In this document: positions 37,000 to 49,500 of the stretch, one piece after another
Layout of the letters: every line of letters starts with the position of its first letter
How positions within the stretch are numbered: the stretch's first letter is position 1
Source of the DNA: Leptodontidium sp. MPI-SDFR-AT-0119
Taxonomy: Eukaryota > Ascomycota > Leotiomycetes > Helotiales > Leptodontidiaceae
Reading direction: 5' to 3'
Assembly: GCA_020726505.1 (NCBI GenBank)
Contig: JAHLEZ010000005.1
Coordinates: forward strand, 2,542,001-2,606,000
DNA: 64,000 nt
The notes under the pieces: model-generated
Database searches by the model: none
The model's input: the letters and a program-made list of their open reading frames with translations, nothing else
What the model was told of the DNA's origin: nothing
Made by a program: the position numbers and the translations under genes

Positions 37000-38851
37000 T
37001 CTCTTTACTATATTAAAGTACAGTCGGGCCACCTTACGTCAGAAAAACTTTTACGTGACGAACACGAAACCTTTAGCCCTAGAATATAACGCGTTGTTTA
37101 CGTTTTACTTTACTTATAGTTATTCCTTTTAAATAAACGATTTACGAACCTGTTCGACGTGCGCCCGTCTTTTGCTAGTTTCGGCCTTCCCTTGCGGGCG
37201 TACAAGTACTCTCCGTAAGACCTATGTAACCTGTACAGTTTGTATACCTCTAATTTACTATAGGACGCGTCTAACCTATCTCTAGAAGCGACGACGTGCC
37301 CGAACTGCTAATTAGCGCCCTGCCTTACAAGAACTCGACCCGAATACTCTCCCTGCTTCACGGCGCCGTCGACGGCCTCTTACGGACGTCTCTGCGGACG
37401 AACTAGCCCCGCGGCGTTAGTAACGGGCCCGTCAATCGTCTATCACAGCCTTAGTTAATATCTTTAAAGACCCTCCTGCCGACTCACTTACTATACAACT
37501 GTCACAATCTGAAGGATCACGTGCGTCTTGGCCCTGAGGCTCGGCAGCCTTGCTGCACAAAGAAGCCAAGACAAGGACAGAATCATGGGACCAGGGCTCA
37601 CGTAATAGTATGGAGCTTTTGGAGCTTTAGGATCCAAGGCTCCTGAAGCCTCAGAGCCATAGGCTCCTGAGGGATCCAGTAGGAACCTCGGTCCTATATA
37701 AGTAAAGTAATTTCCTAGGTAGTAGAGCTTCGTGCTCAAATCATCATAGCAAGTTTACCTTCAAGTTTACCACTGCTTGTAACGTCTCAATTCCTATTGA
37801 GAACTAAACCTCTTGTGACTTCACTTCATAGCTGATACCAACCGACGGAGCTAGTACGCCGCGTACCAGTCAGGACCCAGCAACGTTACAACAACCTCCT
37901 GGCTTCCTCTCACGCTTCCGATTAGCTCCCTTATATACTCTCGGTCCGCTTACGGGCTATTATACAGCTTACGAGGCCCTCCACTTTTACCTTACAAACG
38001 ATATTTTTAAGGCCTATTATAAGAAGGGCGACGTCGTGCTTCCCTAAATCTAAGAGCCTCTATTATACTTTAAATATCTCTTTATAAGTGACGATTTACT
38101 TTATCGAGACTTTCGGACAAATATTTAAGTATATAATTATACTTTTACCTTTACGTTAATTAATTATAAAAAGGATACATAAATCGACTTCTTACGCGGC
38201 GTTTAGTACTTTTAGATTTATAGCGAGCTTTTTCACTTTTAAGGGCTACTTTAATTACTAACTTATAAGGAACTCTCTTTTATATAGTTCTTCTTTTACG
38301 ACTTACTTTTTATAATAAACGTATAGGCGATTAACTTCCTTTACTTAAATCGTATAATCCTTTTACGGCTTACGGATATACTTATAGATTATAACTTATT
38401 TATTACGGTTTATAAGACAGCCCGTGAGCGTCTTATAAACTAGTAAACTAATTTCTAGATCTTACTTAACCTGTAAATGCGCTTAATTATCGAGTCGGGC
38501 GTAAATCGTCGTCGTAAGAACCTCTTAACTAATAACGAAGTCACGGCGATTATTCTGGACAAGTATACAGATATAAGCCGCCGCGACTTAGTTCTTACGG
38601 TCCGTAAAGGGGGCCGCGAGTGTCTGTAAATATATATAATTAACGTTACGCACGCTGTGTATATGCCCTTATATTACGTCTTACTCTTCTTATATAGCGA
38701 CCTTAACTAATACTACGATTTATAATTATAAGACTAAAACAAGACCTATTAATAAACGCGGCTTAAGTAATAGGCCTTTTATTAGTATTATTTTCACGTT
38801 TATAAGGCCTTCTCTCCGCTCTTTTACGCTAGTCGCCTCTTATAATAATAT
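37000..38851 (+). mobile_element. Helitron 1, 5' part (inverted)
   Basis: It starts TCTCTTTACTATATTAAAG, matching the 5' end of Helitron 2 at 51,340 (TCTCCTTACTATATTGAAG) and fitting the 5' TC rule. The N-terminal Rep region is read on the plus strand. From about 37,910 it gives ALHFYLTNDIFKAYYKKGDV, then DFRTNI, then the Helitron_like_N type continuation with NRRRKNLLTNNEV and YTDISRRDLVLTVR, all interrupted only by TAA/TAG where Gln is expected. It is the inverted match of 49,862-51,340. A solo LTR interrupts it at 37,500-37,890. It ends at AATAT (38,847-38,851), the lost right-hand target duplication of Copia 1. Confidence 0.85.
37500..37890 (+). mobile_element. Solo LTR, little affected by RIP
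   Basis: A 391-bp insertion starting TGTCACAATC and ending AACGTTACA, flanked by a perfect 5-bp duplication ACAAC (37,495-37,499 and 37,891-37,895). The homologous position in Helitron 2 (near 50,810) lacks it. A TATATAAG box near 37,697 suggests a plus-strand promoter. Its base composition is balanced and contains many CA/TG dinucleotides, unlike its surroundings, so it arrived after the main RIP episode or was too short to be targeted. It is unrelated to the two Copia LTRs. Confidence 0.88.
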
Positions 38852-39036
38852 TGTGGTGTAGAAGTGGAGTAGAGCCTTGCGATTAACGTAGGGAGAATTG
38901 AAGTGATTAATTGTTGTCTAGAATATATAAGGAAATTAGGGGAACACGTTATTCTTTTGAAAGTAGTATAACGTGGTAGAAACTATATTTAGCGTAACGT
39001 ATAGCTAACCGAGCACTAGCCCGTGCTTGTACGACA
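38852..39036 (-). repeat. 3' LTR of Copia 2
   Basis: 185 bp, the reverse complement of the Copia 1 3' LTR with scattered transitions. The purine-rich tract lies next to it at 39,037-39,048. Confidence 0.9.
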
Positions 39037-39429
39037 CACCCCCTAGCTAAGTGACAATAGTAATCCACTAGTATTGTGGTTAGCTGCGCTAAGCGAGAGT
39101 AACATTAAAAGCAAACTATTAGGCTACTAATTATACTTATATTACTAGGTTAGGCAAATAACCGTTTTATTTAAACTAGCGCATCCCCCACTTAATTCTT
39201 GATCCTACAATTACTTTATATTATATAGATCGACTTTTCAATTTACTAACTAATCAACTAATTAACAATTAATCAATTAATCAATAAATTAATTAATTAA
39301 TATTATAGGTGTATTAGTGCGCTTTGCTAAGGCCGTTAAGGCTGATTGTTTAGCTGCTATTATAAGTTATTAAGTTAATTTTTGTTGAGCTAATTATTGA
39401 TTTTAAGGCTATGTGTTAATTCGAGTATT

Positions 39430-40250
39430 ACTAATTATAGTAGGCGAAGAAGAAAAAGGAGGCTAAGAAGGCTCTAAAGGCTACTCCTGCTTTAAAGAGA
39501 GCTGTTGCGGCTAGTCTTATTAGTCGTGCTCGTACTCCTCGTGTTAAAGGAAATAAGCGGTTAGTTATTTATTTAAGTTATATTAATAGCGCCCTCTAAA
39601 CTAAAAGTACTGGCGAGTACTTTAATATTATTAGTCGAGGTACTCGTTGTTTCGTTTACTTGTCAGGCTATTCCTATAAGGCTGCTCCCTTTATTGCCTA
39701 GGCTCCTTTCTTCCTTTACTATACTACGCTCTTAAATAACGTAGGTAAGAAGGTAAATTCCCTTAGTTATTTTATTTTAGCGTGTAATTACTAACTGTTT
39801 TAGGAATTAGAGCGCTTAAGAGCTTCTGTTTTTACTGCCCTCTAGGGTGAGGCTATTACTTTTACTACTAATAGAATAACCGACTTAAGAGGAAGTAACG
39901 AGAAGGAGGGAGATGAGGGTAGTACTATTATTAAAGAGTCTAGTATATTATTCTATCTTAAATTTCCCGCGAAATTAAGGCTAAATCAGTTGATTTCTTT
40001 TAAATAAAGAGAACTCCTTTAGTACTTTAGAGGTTTATACGCGGGTTACTAGAGAGTAACTTGTTATTATTACTAGTGCTCTGTTCTCTCTGGAGCCTAC
40101 TCGTAGACCTGCTAGTATTAGTAGAGCTTTGGCTCTTACTCTTAAAAAAGAGGCTTCGGCCGCTCGTATTAACAAGCTTTATAGTGTAATTAAAAGTGTC
40201 TTAGTTACTCTAGCTAGGGAAGTTCGGGGCTTGCCACCTAGAGATAATTA
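39430..40250 (+). pseudogene. Antisense ORF remnant in Copia 2
   Basis: This is the counterpart of 34,240-35,090 and is the better preserved copy. It reads EAKKALKATPALKRA, then SLISRARTPRVKGNKRL, then IYLSYIN. The last part is LEPTRRPASISRALALTL, KKEASAARINKLYSVIKS and a short end at a TAA. Internal stops fall mainly where Gln is expected. A product of roughly 270 residues is suggested. No known domain was recognised. Confidence 0.5.
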
Positions 40251-40819
40251 AGTTGCTCTCTTTTTGTGAGGCGAGGCTTAAGAACCTTTAAATAACTAAG
40301 TGTCCCTTTATAATTTACTTACGTTACGTTACTTTTACTATAGAAACGAACAACCTTTAAGAGTAATTAAATCTTCTAAATGCCGTGAATTTCACCCCCG
40401 AGCTTAGTTGCTCTCGAAGTAAATCAAATAGTAAGAGAATTTACAAAGTAATAACAAATATATAAGAAAATACATTATATATTTATAGGGTAAGCTTATA
40501 ATTAAACTACCCTTATATAAAGGAAAGGTAAAGAACGTGTATAAAGACTTACTTTAAAGCGAGGGCTCTATAGTGAGTTACTCTAATTAAGCACAAACAT
40601 TTACTAAGTTAATAAGAGTAACAAAACTCTCAAATTTTTGCCAAGAAAGGTTCTTTATAAGTCTATTAGTAGGCATATAACTCGTAGGTAAATATTCGAC
40701 TAAAAAAGTACCCTTTTAAAACTCTTGGCGTAATTATATATTCTAAATATTAACGTGGCGTAACTTAGTAAAAATACGTTAATTTTCCTTAACGATTAAT
40801 TGTATCGTTTACTAATTGT

Positions 40820-43800
40820 CGTAGAAGATCTTCTAAATTTCCCTTAACTTAAGACGTAACTCCTAAAAGAAACGCTATAAAGTTATAATCTCCTTAGCCG
40901 TACGCTTAACGTCTAAAAGCTTAGCCTATATAGTCGAAGTAGTGACTATATCTTGTAAGGCCGCTCTCTATAAAATCAAACCTCCAAAAAGTATCACAAT
41001 ATAACTATTAAAAGAGCGCCTAGTATCGAGATCGTCTGCAAATAAAGCATCTGAAGCTATAATGAGCTAAGAGTCGCGTAACTTATAACTATAAGTAATC
41101 GCTAAAAATCAGGTTCTAAAGAGGTAACGAATGGTCTAATTAACTACCGCAAGGTGTTCTAAAGAGGAGTTAATTAAAAAGTGAGAAAGTCTTAAAGCTA
41201 TAAACGTAACGTCTGCGCGCAATATAATTGCCGTATAAAGTACTAAGTTAACTTTCTCTTAATACTCCTTAATTTAAGCTAAGGTTACTTACTCTTAATT
41301 CTTTAGTAACTTAACTTAAGGTAATAAAGTACTTAGGCAATTTCTATTTACTAAGTCAAATCGCAGAGTAACCTTTTTAATATAGGTGTCGTGTACTAGA
41401 AAAATAGTCTTCGCTTAACGATCTTTAATAATATAAACACTTAAAAACCACTTTATTAGTTCACTTCTAGTGAGCTCGTATATTATACATAAACCCTTAA
41501 TTATAAGTTGAACGTCTTTAAGGGCTAAAGCGTAGTATAACACTTAAATATCGTCGATATAAAAGATAACAAAGACTAAGCGTTACTCGTTTATAAAAAT
41601 ATAAGGCTCTTCCTTGTAGGGGATTAACCTTAACTTTAATAGGGTTCCGGTAAAGTCTTTGTACTATAGTACTAGCGAATCTCTAAGTCTATAGAGTACA
41701 CGATCAACCTCTACTACTATACCGTCTTACTTAAATCCGTCTAGTAAGTAATAGCGTACGCGAGTACTCGATTTGCTTCGTTTAGCGTTAATAAAGGCGT
41801 TAATAATATTAAATTAGATTATCTCTAAATTAAATTAAGCTGTTATTGCTATAGCGGTCTTAAAAGAACGAGTAACTAAGGTAGCCGCATATATTAAGAG
41901 AATTAACGTTTCGGGTTATAAGTCTCCCTTAATAACAACTCGCGAGTGACACTTAATTAAATACCTTAACGAATCGACTTTAGCGTGAAATATTTATTTT
42001 AATAGTATTAGTTGTTTAGTAGCGAAGCTTTGTTTAACGACTCTTTAGTAGTTACGCGACTTTAAGTTAGTAATTTCCTTAATTACGTCGGCTCGGAAGT
42101 GCTCTCTTAGAGGGTAATCTTTAAGGTCTCTCTAATTTAACGGGTCCTTTAGTAATTGGGATTAGTGTATTCGTGGGAGATCAATTAGTTGTCGAATTTT
42201 AATATTTTTTAAAATAGACGCTAAAATAATAGCGTGGACTGTGCTTAAGTCTTTTCCGTCTTTTTACACTAGCTCTTAATTAGGCTAAAAGGTCCCTAGA
42301 AAATCCTCTAAATACTCACGGTTGCTTGACGGGTTTAACGATTCTGTAATTAGCTCTTTAATAGTTACTATATAGACGCTTTGATTCGGTTTCGTAATCT
42401 TACTACTAACTCGGGTCTTTCGACTGTCGCTAGTTACTTAATCTTTTACTCTCTTCCTCCGTAGAGGTTTAAGTAAGTTGTTATTAATTAAGGCCGGAAG
42501 TAGTAAGTGTTATTTTATACTTAATTCTTCCTTTAAGTTTAATGAATTAGGATGTTCCTTATACTTTATTACTTAAGGCGGAGCTTTCAATTACTTAGGG
42601 CCGGCACCTTAAGTAAGTGCTCCCCGACGCTTAAGACCGCGCTCTCGGTCGTATAGCCTTTAAGAGTATATAATAACTTATAGTATTAATTAGCGCTTAG
42701 CTCCCACATCTCTCTTAAAGTTTAGTACGCCACGTAAGACATCTCTCTTAGTTATACTTTAAGACACTAACTGTCTTAATTTGTCGACTCGTTTTAAGAC
42801 TTAATTAAGGTGCTTGTGAGTAAGAAGTCTAGTATTTTTCTTTAGTTATTTCACCCCTGAGTTTTTACTAACGAGTTCTATTAATCTTAACTTTTCTAGA
42901 GGTAATATTAGTTACTTTATCCCTGTAGTTAAAAGCTTAATTGAAGGTTATAATACCCTTAAGGTTATAAACTCAGTAGTTTCTATAGAACTTATTACTT
43001 AGCTTGGTTGTTCCCTTTTTAAAGTAGTGCTTATTATTAATTCTAATATATTAAGTGCGCTTAATTAATTAATTATATTAGTTCTAGCGTCTTAGGGTCC
43101 CTCCTCTTCTTTTAGTATTTCAGTAAGATCTCTTAATATTAAGCGCGGCTAGCCGACCGCTCTTTCCACGTTTAGAGAGCCTAAATAAAAAAGGGATTCG
43201 TTAAAAGTAACGTTCCGAGTCACTATTACACACTATAATTAAGGTACTTAGACCCTGTATATATTAGACGAGACGTATCTTACTAGGTATCTAAGGTGTA
43301 CTCTTAGGTTGACTTTAAATGTTCTCTTTTATTGAAGAGCCTCTTAGTCCTTAATTATAGGGTAGGCTCTGCAGCCGTATACTTATATATTACTCTAGTC
43401 AGGTCGTATATTAGTAGTGAGCTTTTAAATAAGCTTGGGGTCGTAGTACCGAAAATATTGCCTAAACTAGACATAAAAGTTCTTATTTAGACTCTTAAAG
43501 CCTTTCTGAGTAACTAGACTTATATTATAAAGAGTAATTGCCGCTATAATTATTTTTGTTTAAAGTTTTTTTGGTAAGTTTACTAAAAGGCGTATCTTAA
43601 TAGACTTTTCGATGATTTCCTTGCTTATACGCTTAGTTCCCCTATTAGGTTAGTGTATATACAAAGGGGTACCCTTAATATTAATACTATTCTCTGTATA
43701 CCACTTTTCGTACTCGGTTAATCTATTAATTCTTATAACCGAGGTATTGTTGTCTTAGCGTATTTTGCAAATCGAGAGTCCGAATTGACGTCTCGTCTAC

Positions 43801-45920
43801 GCCTTAAACGGTTTAAGAACTCCTAGGACGGCGATTAACCCTTTGTTTTTTAAAAGCTATTTATAAAATTTCCCGTCGTATTAGTCTTTAACTAATAAGA
43901 GCCAGCTATTCTTATTAAATCTAACAAAGAAGTCGAATAAGTCCCAAGAAATGCGATAAAAAGGCTAAGTAACTATTCTCTCCGAAGGTCTTCGACTAAC
44001 GACTTACTACGCGACAGTTAGAGAGCACTCTTTACACTTAATTTAAGTAGTGCCTATAATCTCGACGTTACGCGTATTCTTAATCAAATTCTCTAATACT
44101 TCTTTCCTTAAGTGCCCTGCCCGTAAGTACTATAACTTAGCGTTGTCTAGCCGCGGTTTCAAATATCGTTAACTTAATTAAAAGCCTTATTAAATGCTCC
44201 TTTAAAGCGTGGGGAATATTAAAAAGGTATAAATTAGGCGAATTAGAGAGTTATAAGTAGTTAAAGAGGCCGAAGAGTAATTAAAAGGCTTATATTTAAA
44301 GAAAGTTAAGTTAAACTGTCGCTCTAATTACTTTAACACAATACTCTTCTTAGCTAATTTCACGCGCAACGTATAGTCTAACTTATTATACTAAAGTCTA
44401 GCCTTTAATAAACGAGCTTCTAAAATAATATTAATATTAAATCCTTTAATAATAGCGACATTAAAAAGCCTTAAGTCCTTAGTATTTAGTCTATTAGGGC
44501 TATAGAGAGTACCCTTAAAGACACGAGTACCTTAGCCCTTAACCATAAGGCTCGACGTTCCGGCTTTAATACTATCGTCGTTAGTTAACTTGACAAAGGT
44601 CTTAGGCTCTAATAAAGTAACCGAGTTAACCAAATGAGTAGTAGCGCCGTTATTAAGTAAAGTGCTCTCTAAGAGCGGGTGTTAATTTATATTAATAGTA
44701 GTATAAATTCTAAAGGTGGCGAGAGCCTCGTTAAGTAACTTTAGACTAATTATATAAGTATTAATACTATTAAGGTACTTCGGTAGTTCTAAGGGTTTTG
44801 CTAAGGTTATTAGAGAGAACGAGGAGTTTTTAGAGGTTGTTCCCTTAGTAATTTCCTTTACTACTACTTGTCTTTACCCTTTTTTGTTAATTACTCGCTT
44901 AAAGTCGGGAAACTCCTTTTTAAGCTTAATTTGGGTTTCCTTGATTTCCTTTATAAATAGTAGGTTACGTAGTTTGTCCCCGATTAAGCCGTCGTAGTAA
45001 TATCGAAGTCTATAGTACTCGATCGCTTTGTGTTAGTGAGAGCTTACTTTATAAGGGCAAGTGTTAATCGAAGTATTTGGCGAAGGAGTCCTTAATACTA
45101 ATAGTACTCCTAGAGTATCTAATCTCCCTCTAAGTATAGCGTACAATCTAACTGTCTTGTTTCTTTTAATAGCCGTAAGAGACTCTTCATTAAGCGCTAA
45201 TAACTAATTAACGTATTAAAGTAACGTATACTTATAAATAACCCTAAGAGTATTGTCTCTAAGGACCTTAAATAGTCGTTCGCGGGCCTATTTAAGTACG
45301 AGCTTCTCTTACACTACCTTAATAAAGTTAATAATCACTAAGGGGCCCTTAACGTCCGGAATGTCGTATAATAGAGCATCTTAATAGGCTAATCGCCACT
45401 CTTAAATCTATACCTTAAGATTAACCTGTTCTGTTTTGACGATTTCGAGCTTCTCTTTATATTTAGCTTAAGCTTTAGTAATGTTACTTATTTCCGAAGG
45501 GGCGTAATCTCTCTTTAATACCTTAAGGAGCATTTATAGAATCTAAGATCGTGGGTCGTTCGGTTCGTCCGTTATCTTATTAAGTTACTCTTTTACTTTT
45601 TATTCCTCCTTAATCTCGTACTCCCGAATAGTACTCTAGTAAATTAAAGGATTAACCGTCTCTTAAATCCACTTATATATTGCCTTATAGGCCCAAGCCT
45701 TTTCCGACTATTGTACGTGTTTAATAGTATACTCTCTTATTAGGGCAGAATATATTAAAGTAACTATAATAACGTTAGATAGTGTAAGAGGTGTTATATT
45801 TAGTTTAAGTCCCTTGAGTTTAGGTGCTCGTTAATCTCTATCTTACTTTACTTACTCCCTAAAGTTAAAATCGAGAGCCTCCTTGTCTTATTGTGCCTTT
45901 ACTTAGTCGATCGTTTGTGC
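40820..45920 (-). pseudogene. Copia gag-pol remnant, copy 2
   Basis: This is the minus-strand counterpart of the copy 1 pol region. The protease region (LLNNGA, with Asn in place of the catalytic Asp as in copy 1) lies near 44,650. The reverse transcriptase YIDDI segment is near 41,555, with Val changed to Ile relative to copy 1. RNase H (ASDALFADDLDT) is near 41,030-41,060. The frame is interrupted throughout by stops of C-to-T type. Confidence 0.82.
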
Positions 45921-46352
45921 TTAAGGCTCGTTTTCGAGGATATTTGGAGCGACCAGTAATTCTAGATTAACCGACGTTTATACCTTATAGAAGATATAAA
46001 AGGATTTAAAGGCTTAGTATTATAGAGTCTAGGTTTACTTGTCGTAGTTAAGCGGCGTTCGATTATTAGAGGAGGAGACTAAAGTTAAGTTTACTATAGC
46101 GAAGAGAGGGCTACTCTCTCGAGGGTTCGATGGATTTATTAAAAAGGAGAAGAGAATCTCGAGTACAGGTGCTCGATTTACCCTTTTCTAGAGAGGTTAA
46201 AGGGAAATAGCAGTGTAAATTACACTTATTAATAAGTAAGAAGCGCCGACGTTATTTGTTACTTACTAATCTTACGTTAATAGTTCTACTTAAATCTATA
46301 AAGCACAAAAGGAAGAATACTAACTTAATAGCTTCGTTATAGGGCTTATAAC

Positions 46353-46537
46353 TGTAGTGTAAAAGTAGAATAGAGCCTTGCGATTAACGTAAGGAGAATT
46401 AAAGTGATTAATTGTTGTCTAGAATATATAAGGAAATCAGGGGAACACGTTGTTCTTCTAAAAGCGGTATAACGTGGCAGAAACCATATCCAGCGTAGCG
46501 CACAGCTAACCGAGCACCAGCCCGTGCCTGTACGACA
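46353..46537 (-). repeat. 5' LTR of Copia 2
   Basis: 185 bp, ending GCCTGTACGACA on the plus strand and directly followed by ACTTA (46,538-46,542). Confidence 0.9.
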
Positions 46538-49500
46538 ACTTATAAATAAATATAAATAATAATAAATAAGATAAAGGAAAAGGAATTTATAAATAGCTTA
46601 TAAATAAACTAAAAACTAAGTAAAACCTTATAAAATTTCTAAGTATATTATATTATACGTAAAGTTTATATTAAGGGGTAAGAAAATATAAAGACTTACC
46701 TTAAAAGTAACCCGCGACGTTACTATATAAAATTGCCTGTAAGTAAAGACTAATAATCGTAAATTTACCTTTATTACTTTAAAGGACTAGCTTTACGACT
46801 TATTAATAGTTATTATAAAAGATAATATAAGTAAGAATTACTTATAAGAGAAAATAAAAGATAATTATTAATTTATAGACTTAAGTTTAATTTATAAAAT
46901 TATCTATAATTAATTATTAAAGTCGCCGTTAAGTAATTAAACTTAAACTATAAACTTCCTTAAGTTATAAATTAATATCCGCGACTTATTATAAAGCCCT
47001 TCTTATAAACAAAGGTTCTATAAGAGTATTACGAGCGCGCTAACTTTAAGTTATAACTATAAAAGTAATAAGCCTAAGAAACAAATATTTTATAAGACTT
47101 TTAGAAGTAACTTAGTAATTTCTAAGTCTACCTTGTTTATATTAATCAAATTAATAACTAAGTATATCTATTCTTAACTAAGGAGTATATTTAAGATCGT
47201 CTAATTTAATTCATAGATTATATTATTTAAAGTTAATAAGATTACTCGTTTATAAAAGGCTTAATAGCCTTAAGGCGCTCGTAAAAGTTATTCTTATAAA
47301 TAAACGTAATTAATTAAGTTCGTAACTAACTTAGCGCGTGAAATAAAAGGCAAAGGCGTGATTTAGCTATTTAAAAACGAGTCGTATAAAAGACTACTAA
47401 TTTAGTTTATAAAATCTTACTTTAATAAGTCGTTACGAACTTATATATTAATTTATAAGGAAAATTAATAAAGCCGCCGCTAAATCTACGTCTATTATAA
47501 GTATACTTATACGATTTCGGCCTGTGAACTGTGTAAAATTACTAGTAAGATCTATATAAAGTCATTACTAAGGATAACGAGTACCCTGCTAAAGAAGACG
47601 TTATTTAATATAAATTATAAATTAATTAAGAGCCGGTACACGATCTTAAAGTAATACTTATATTACATTAGTACCTTGTCTTAAATAATTAAGTCCGTTA
47701 TACGTAAGTACTAGCTTAACTTACTTGTCTTAGTAATCGTACTTATAAACGACTCGTTAAACTTAAGTAAGATTCGAAACTAAAAGTAAGACGTGCGTTC
47801 TTTTAAAAGAAATAAAGCCGTAATACTTATAAATACTACGTAAAGAACTATTTTGCCTTAATTATAGTAATAATAACATAAGGTCTAGTAAAGGAAGGTC
47901 TTATTAATATTACTAGGGCCTTATAAGTAGAAATAAGCAATTTATAAGTCGTCTATAATAGCTGTTACAATTGTTTAAAAGTAAGTACGTTAATTCGAGT
48001 TAAGTTAAGTTTATATTACGAACGCTAAGGACGTCTCGTAAGCGAGATCGACTTATTAAGTAGTTATATAATAGCTTATAGTCTAATTAAAGACGTTCTT
48101 AAGTAAGCCGATGTCCGTAAGCGTCCGTTAAAGATCCGCAAGGCTAAGCCTAAGTAAGAAAAGGCTATAATTATAATAAGGATTAATTAAGGGAAGTAAG
48201 AAGCTTATTAATTAATCGTAAGCTAACTTACAAGCTAAGTCGTCGCAGAAGTACTCTTTATATTAGTCCTAAATCGCTCGCGAGTTCGTAATTAATTACT
48301 AACGAACACTTATAAGAAAAAGCGTTCGTAAACTATAATTAATTATTAATAAGACGGCCTTGTTAAAGTATTAAAACTACTTTTAGTTACTCTTAGTTAA
48401 TTTACGAGTAATATAAGTAACGTAATACGTAAGATAATAGACATCCTTAACCTTATAAAACTCTTTAAAGGACCGCGGCTCGCGAACGACTATAAGTAAG
48501 AGCCGTAAGTAATACTATTCGCCTAAAATTAGGCTATAATAATAAATACGGCTAATATTATACTCTCGTTAACGCTATATTTAGACTCTATAGTCTACCT
48601 TCTAAATAAAGTACTATAAGAACTCGTAATATAAGTATTAATAATTGTCTTCGTGCGTGGCATTATACTCAAAGAAGGCTATTAAAGTCGAGCGGGCGTT
48701 TGTGGCCTTTACGGCTACTTAATTAAGCGGAAAGTCGTTTATAAAGTAGACTATATATTACTTAAGGAAATAAATTACTAAGTGTTAGATTAAGGGGAAT
48801 TCTTAATGTATTACGTACTTAAATAAGCGCTAAAAAGCCTTTATAAGACTTATATACTATACTTAGACATAATAAGTAATCTCGTTATTTATATTAGAGA
48901 TAATAACCGTTATATAATTTATCTTTTTATAAACGTACTTATAAATATACTTAATTGCCTATATAAAAGCGTAAACCTTAATATTAATATATAAACAGAA
49001 CTTCTAAAGAAGGTACGAGTTATATAAGACTACTTAGTAATTATTATAAACGACTTCTTAGCCTAAGTAGCTTAGTTTATAAACCGTGAATGTCCGGCCG
49101 TCGTCCCGGCGGCGATACTTAAGATACTTATCTTCGCGAACGATTATTATAGCCGTAAACGCCTTTAGGAACTTCTTTTAGTACGTAAGTAAGGCCGTAG
49201 GCGTCTTATAAACTATATATAGTACTCTCGGGTTATCTTTAAGGCCATATAATCTATAAGACATCTAACTAATAACGACAGCCGTAAGCTTACTTATAAG
49301 ATCCTACGACGAGTTTAAGAGCTTAATATAAACGACTTCGTTAATTAACTTAGGCGTTAAGAAGACAGCCCCTCGCTTTAAGAATAAGAGTAAGTATATA
49401 TATAAGAGGCCACGCTTTTAGTACTTAATTATATAAACGTGGCCCACGTATAGTCTAAAAAGGTAATTCTTAAGGTCCGCAAGGAGCTCCTTTACTTTAA

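Larger units (their letters stand above)
38852..46537 (-). mobile_element. Ty1/Copia LTR retrotransposon, copy 2
   Basis: This is a second copy of the same family, inverted relative to copy 1 and exactly the same length (7686 bp). Its flanks are AATAT on the left and ACTTA on the right, which do not match. ACTTA matches (as a reverse complement) TAAGT to the right of Copia 1. Both copies are RIP-degraded. Confidence 0.9.

Noticed and set aside
36932..37132. ORF of 66 codons on the plus strand
   Set aside because: It spans the junction of the two Helitrons and has no coding motif.
37491..37739. ORF of 82 codons on the minus strand
   Set aside because: It lies inside the solo LTR and runs against the likely promoter direction.
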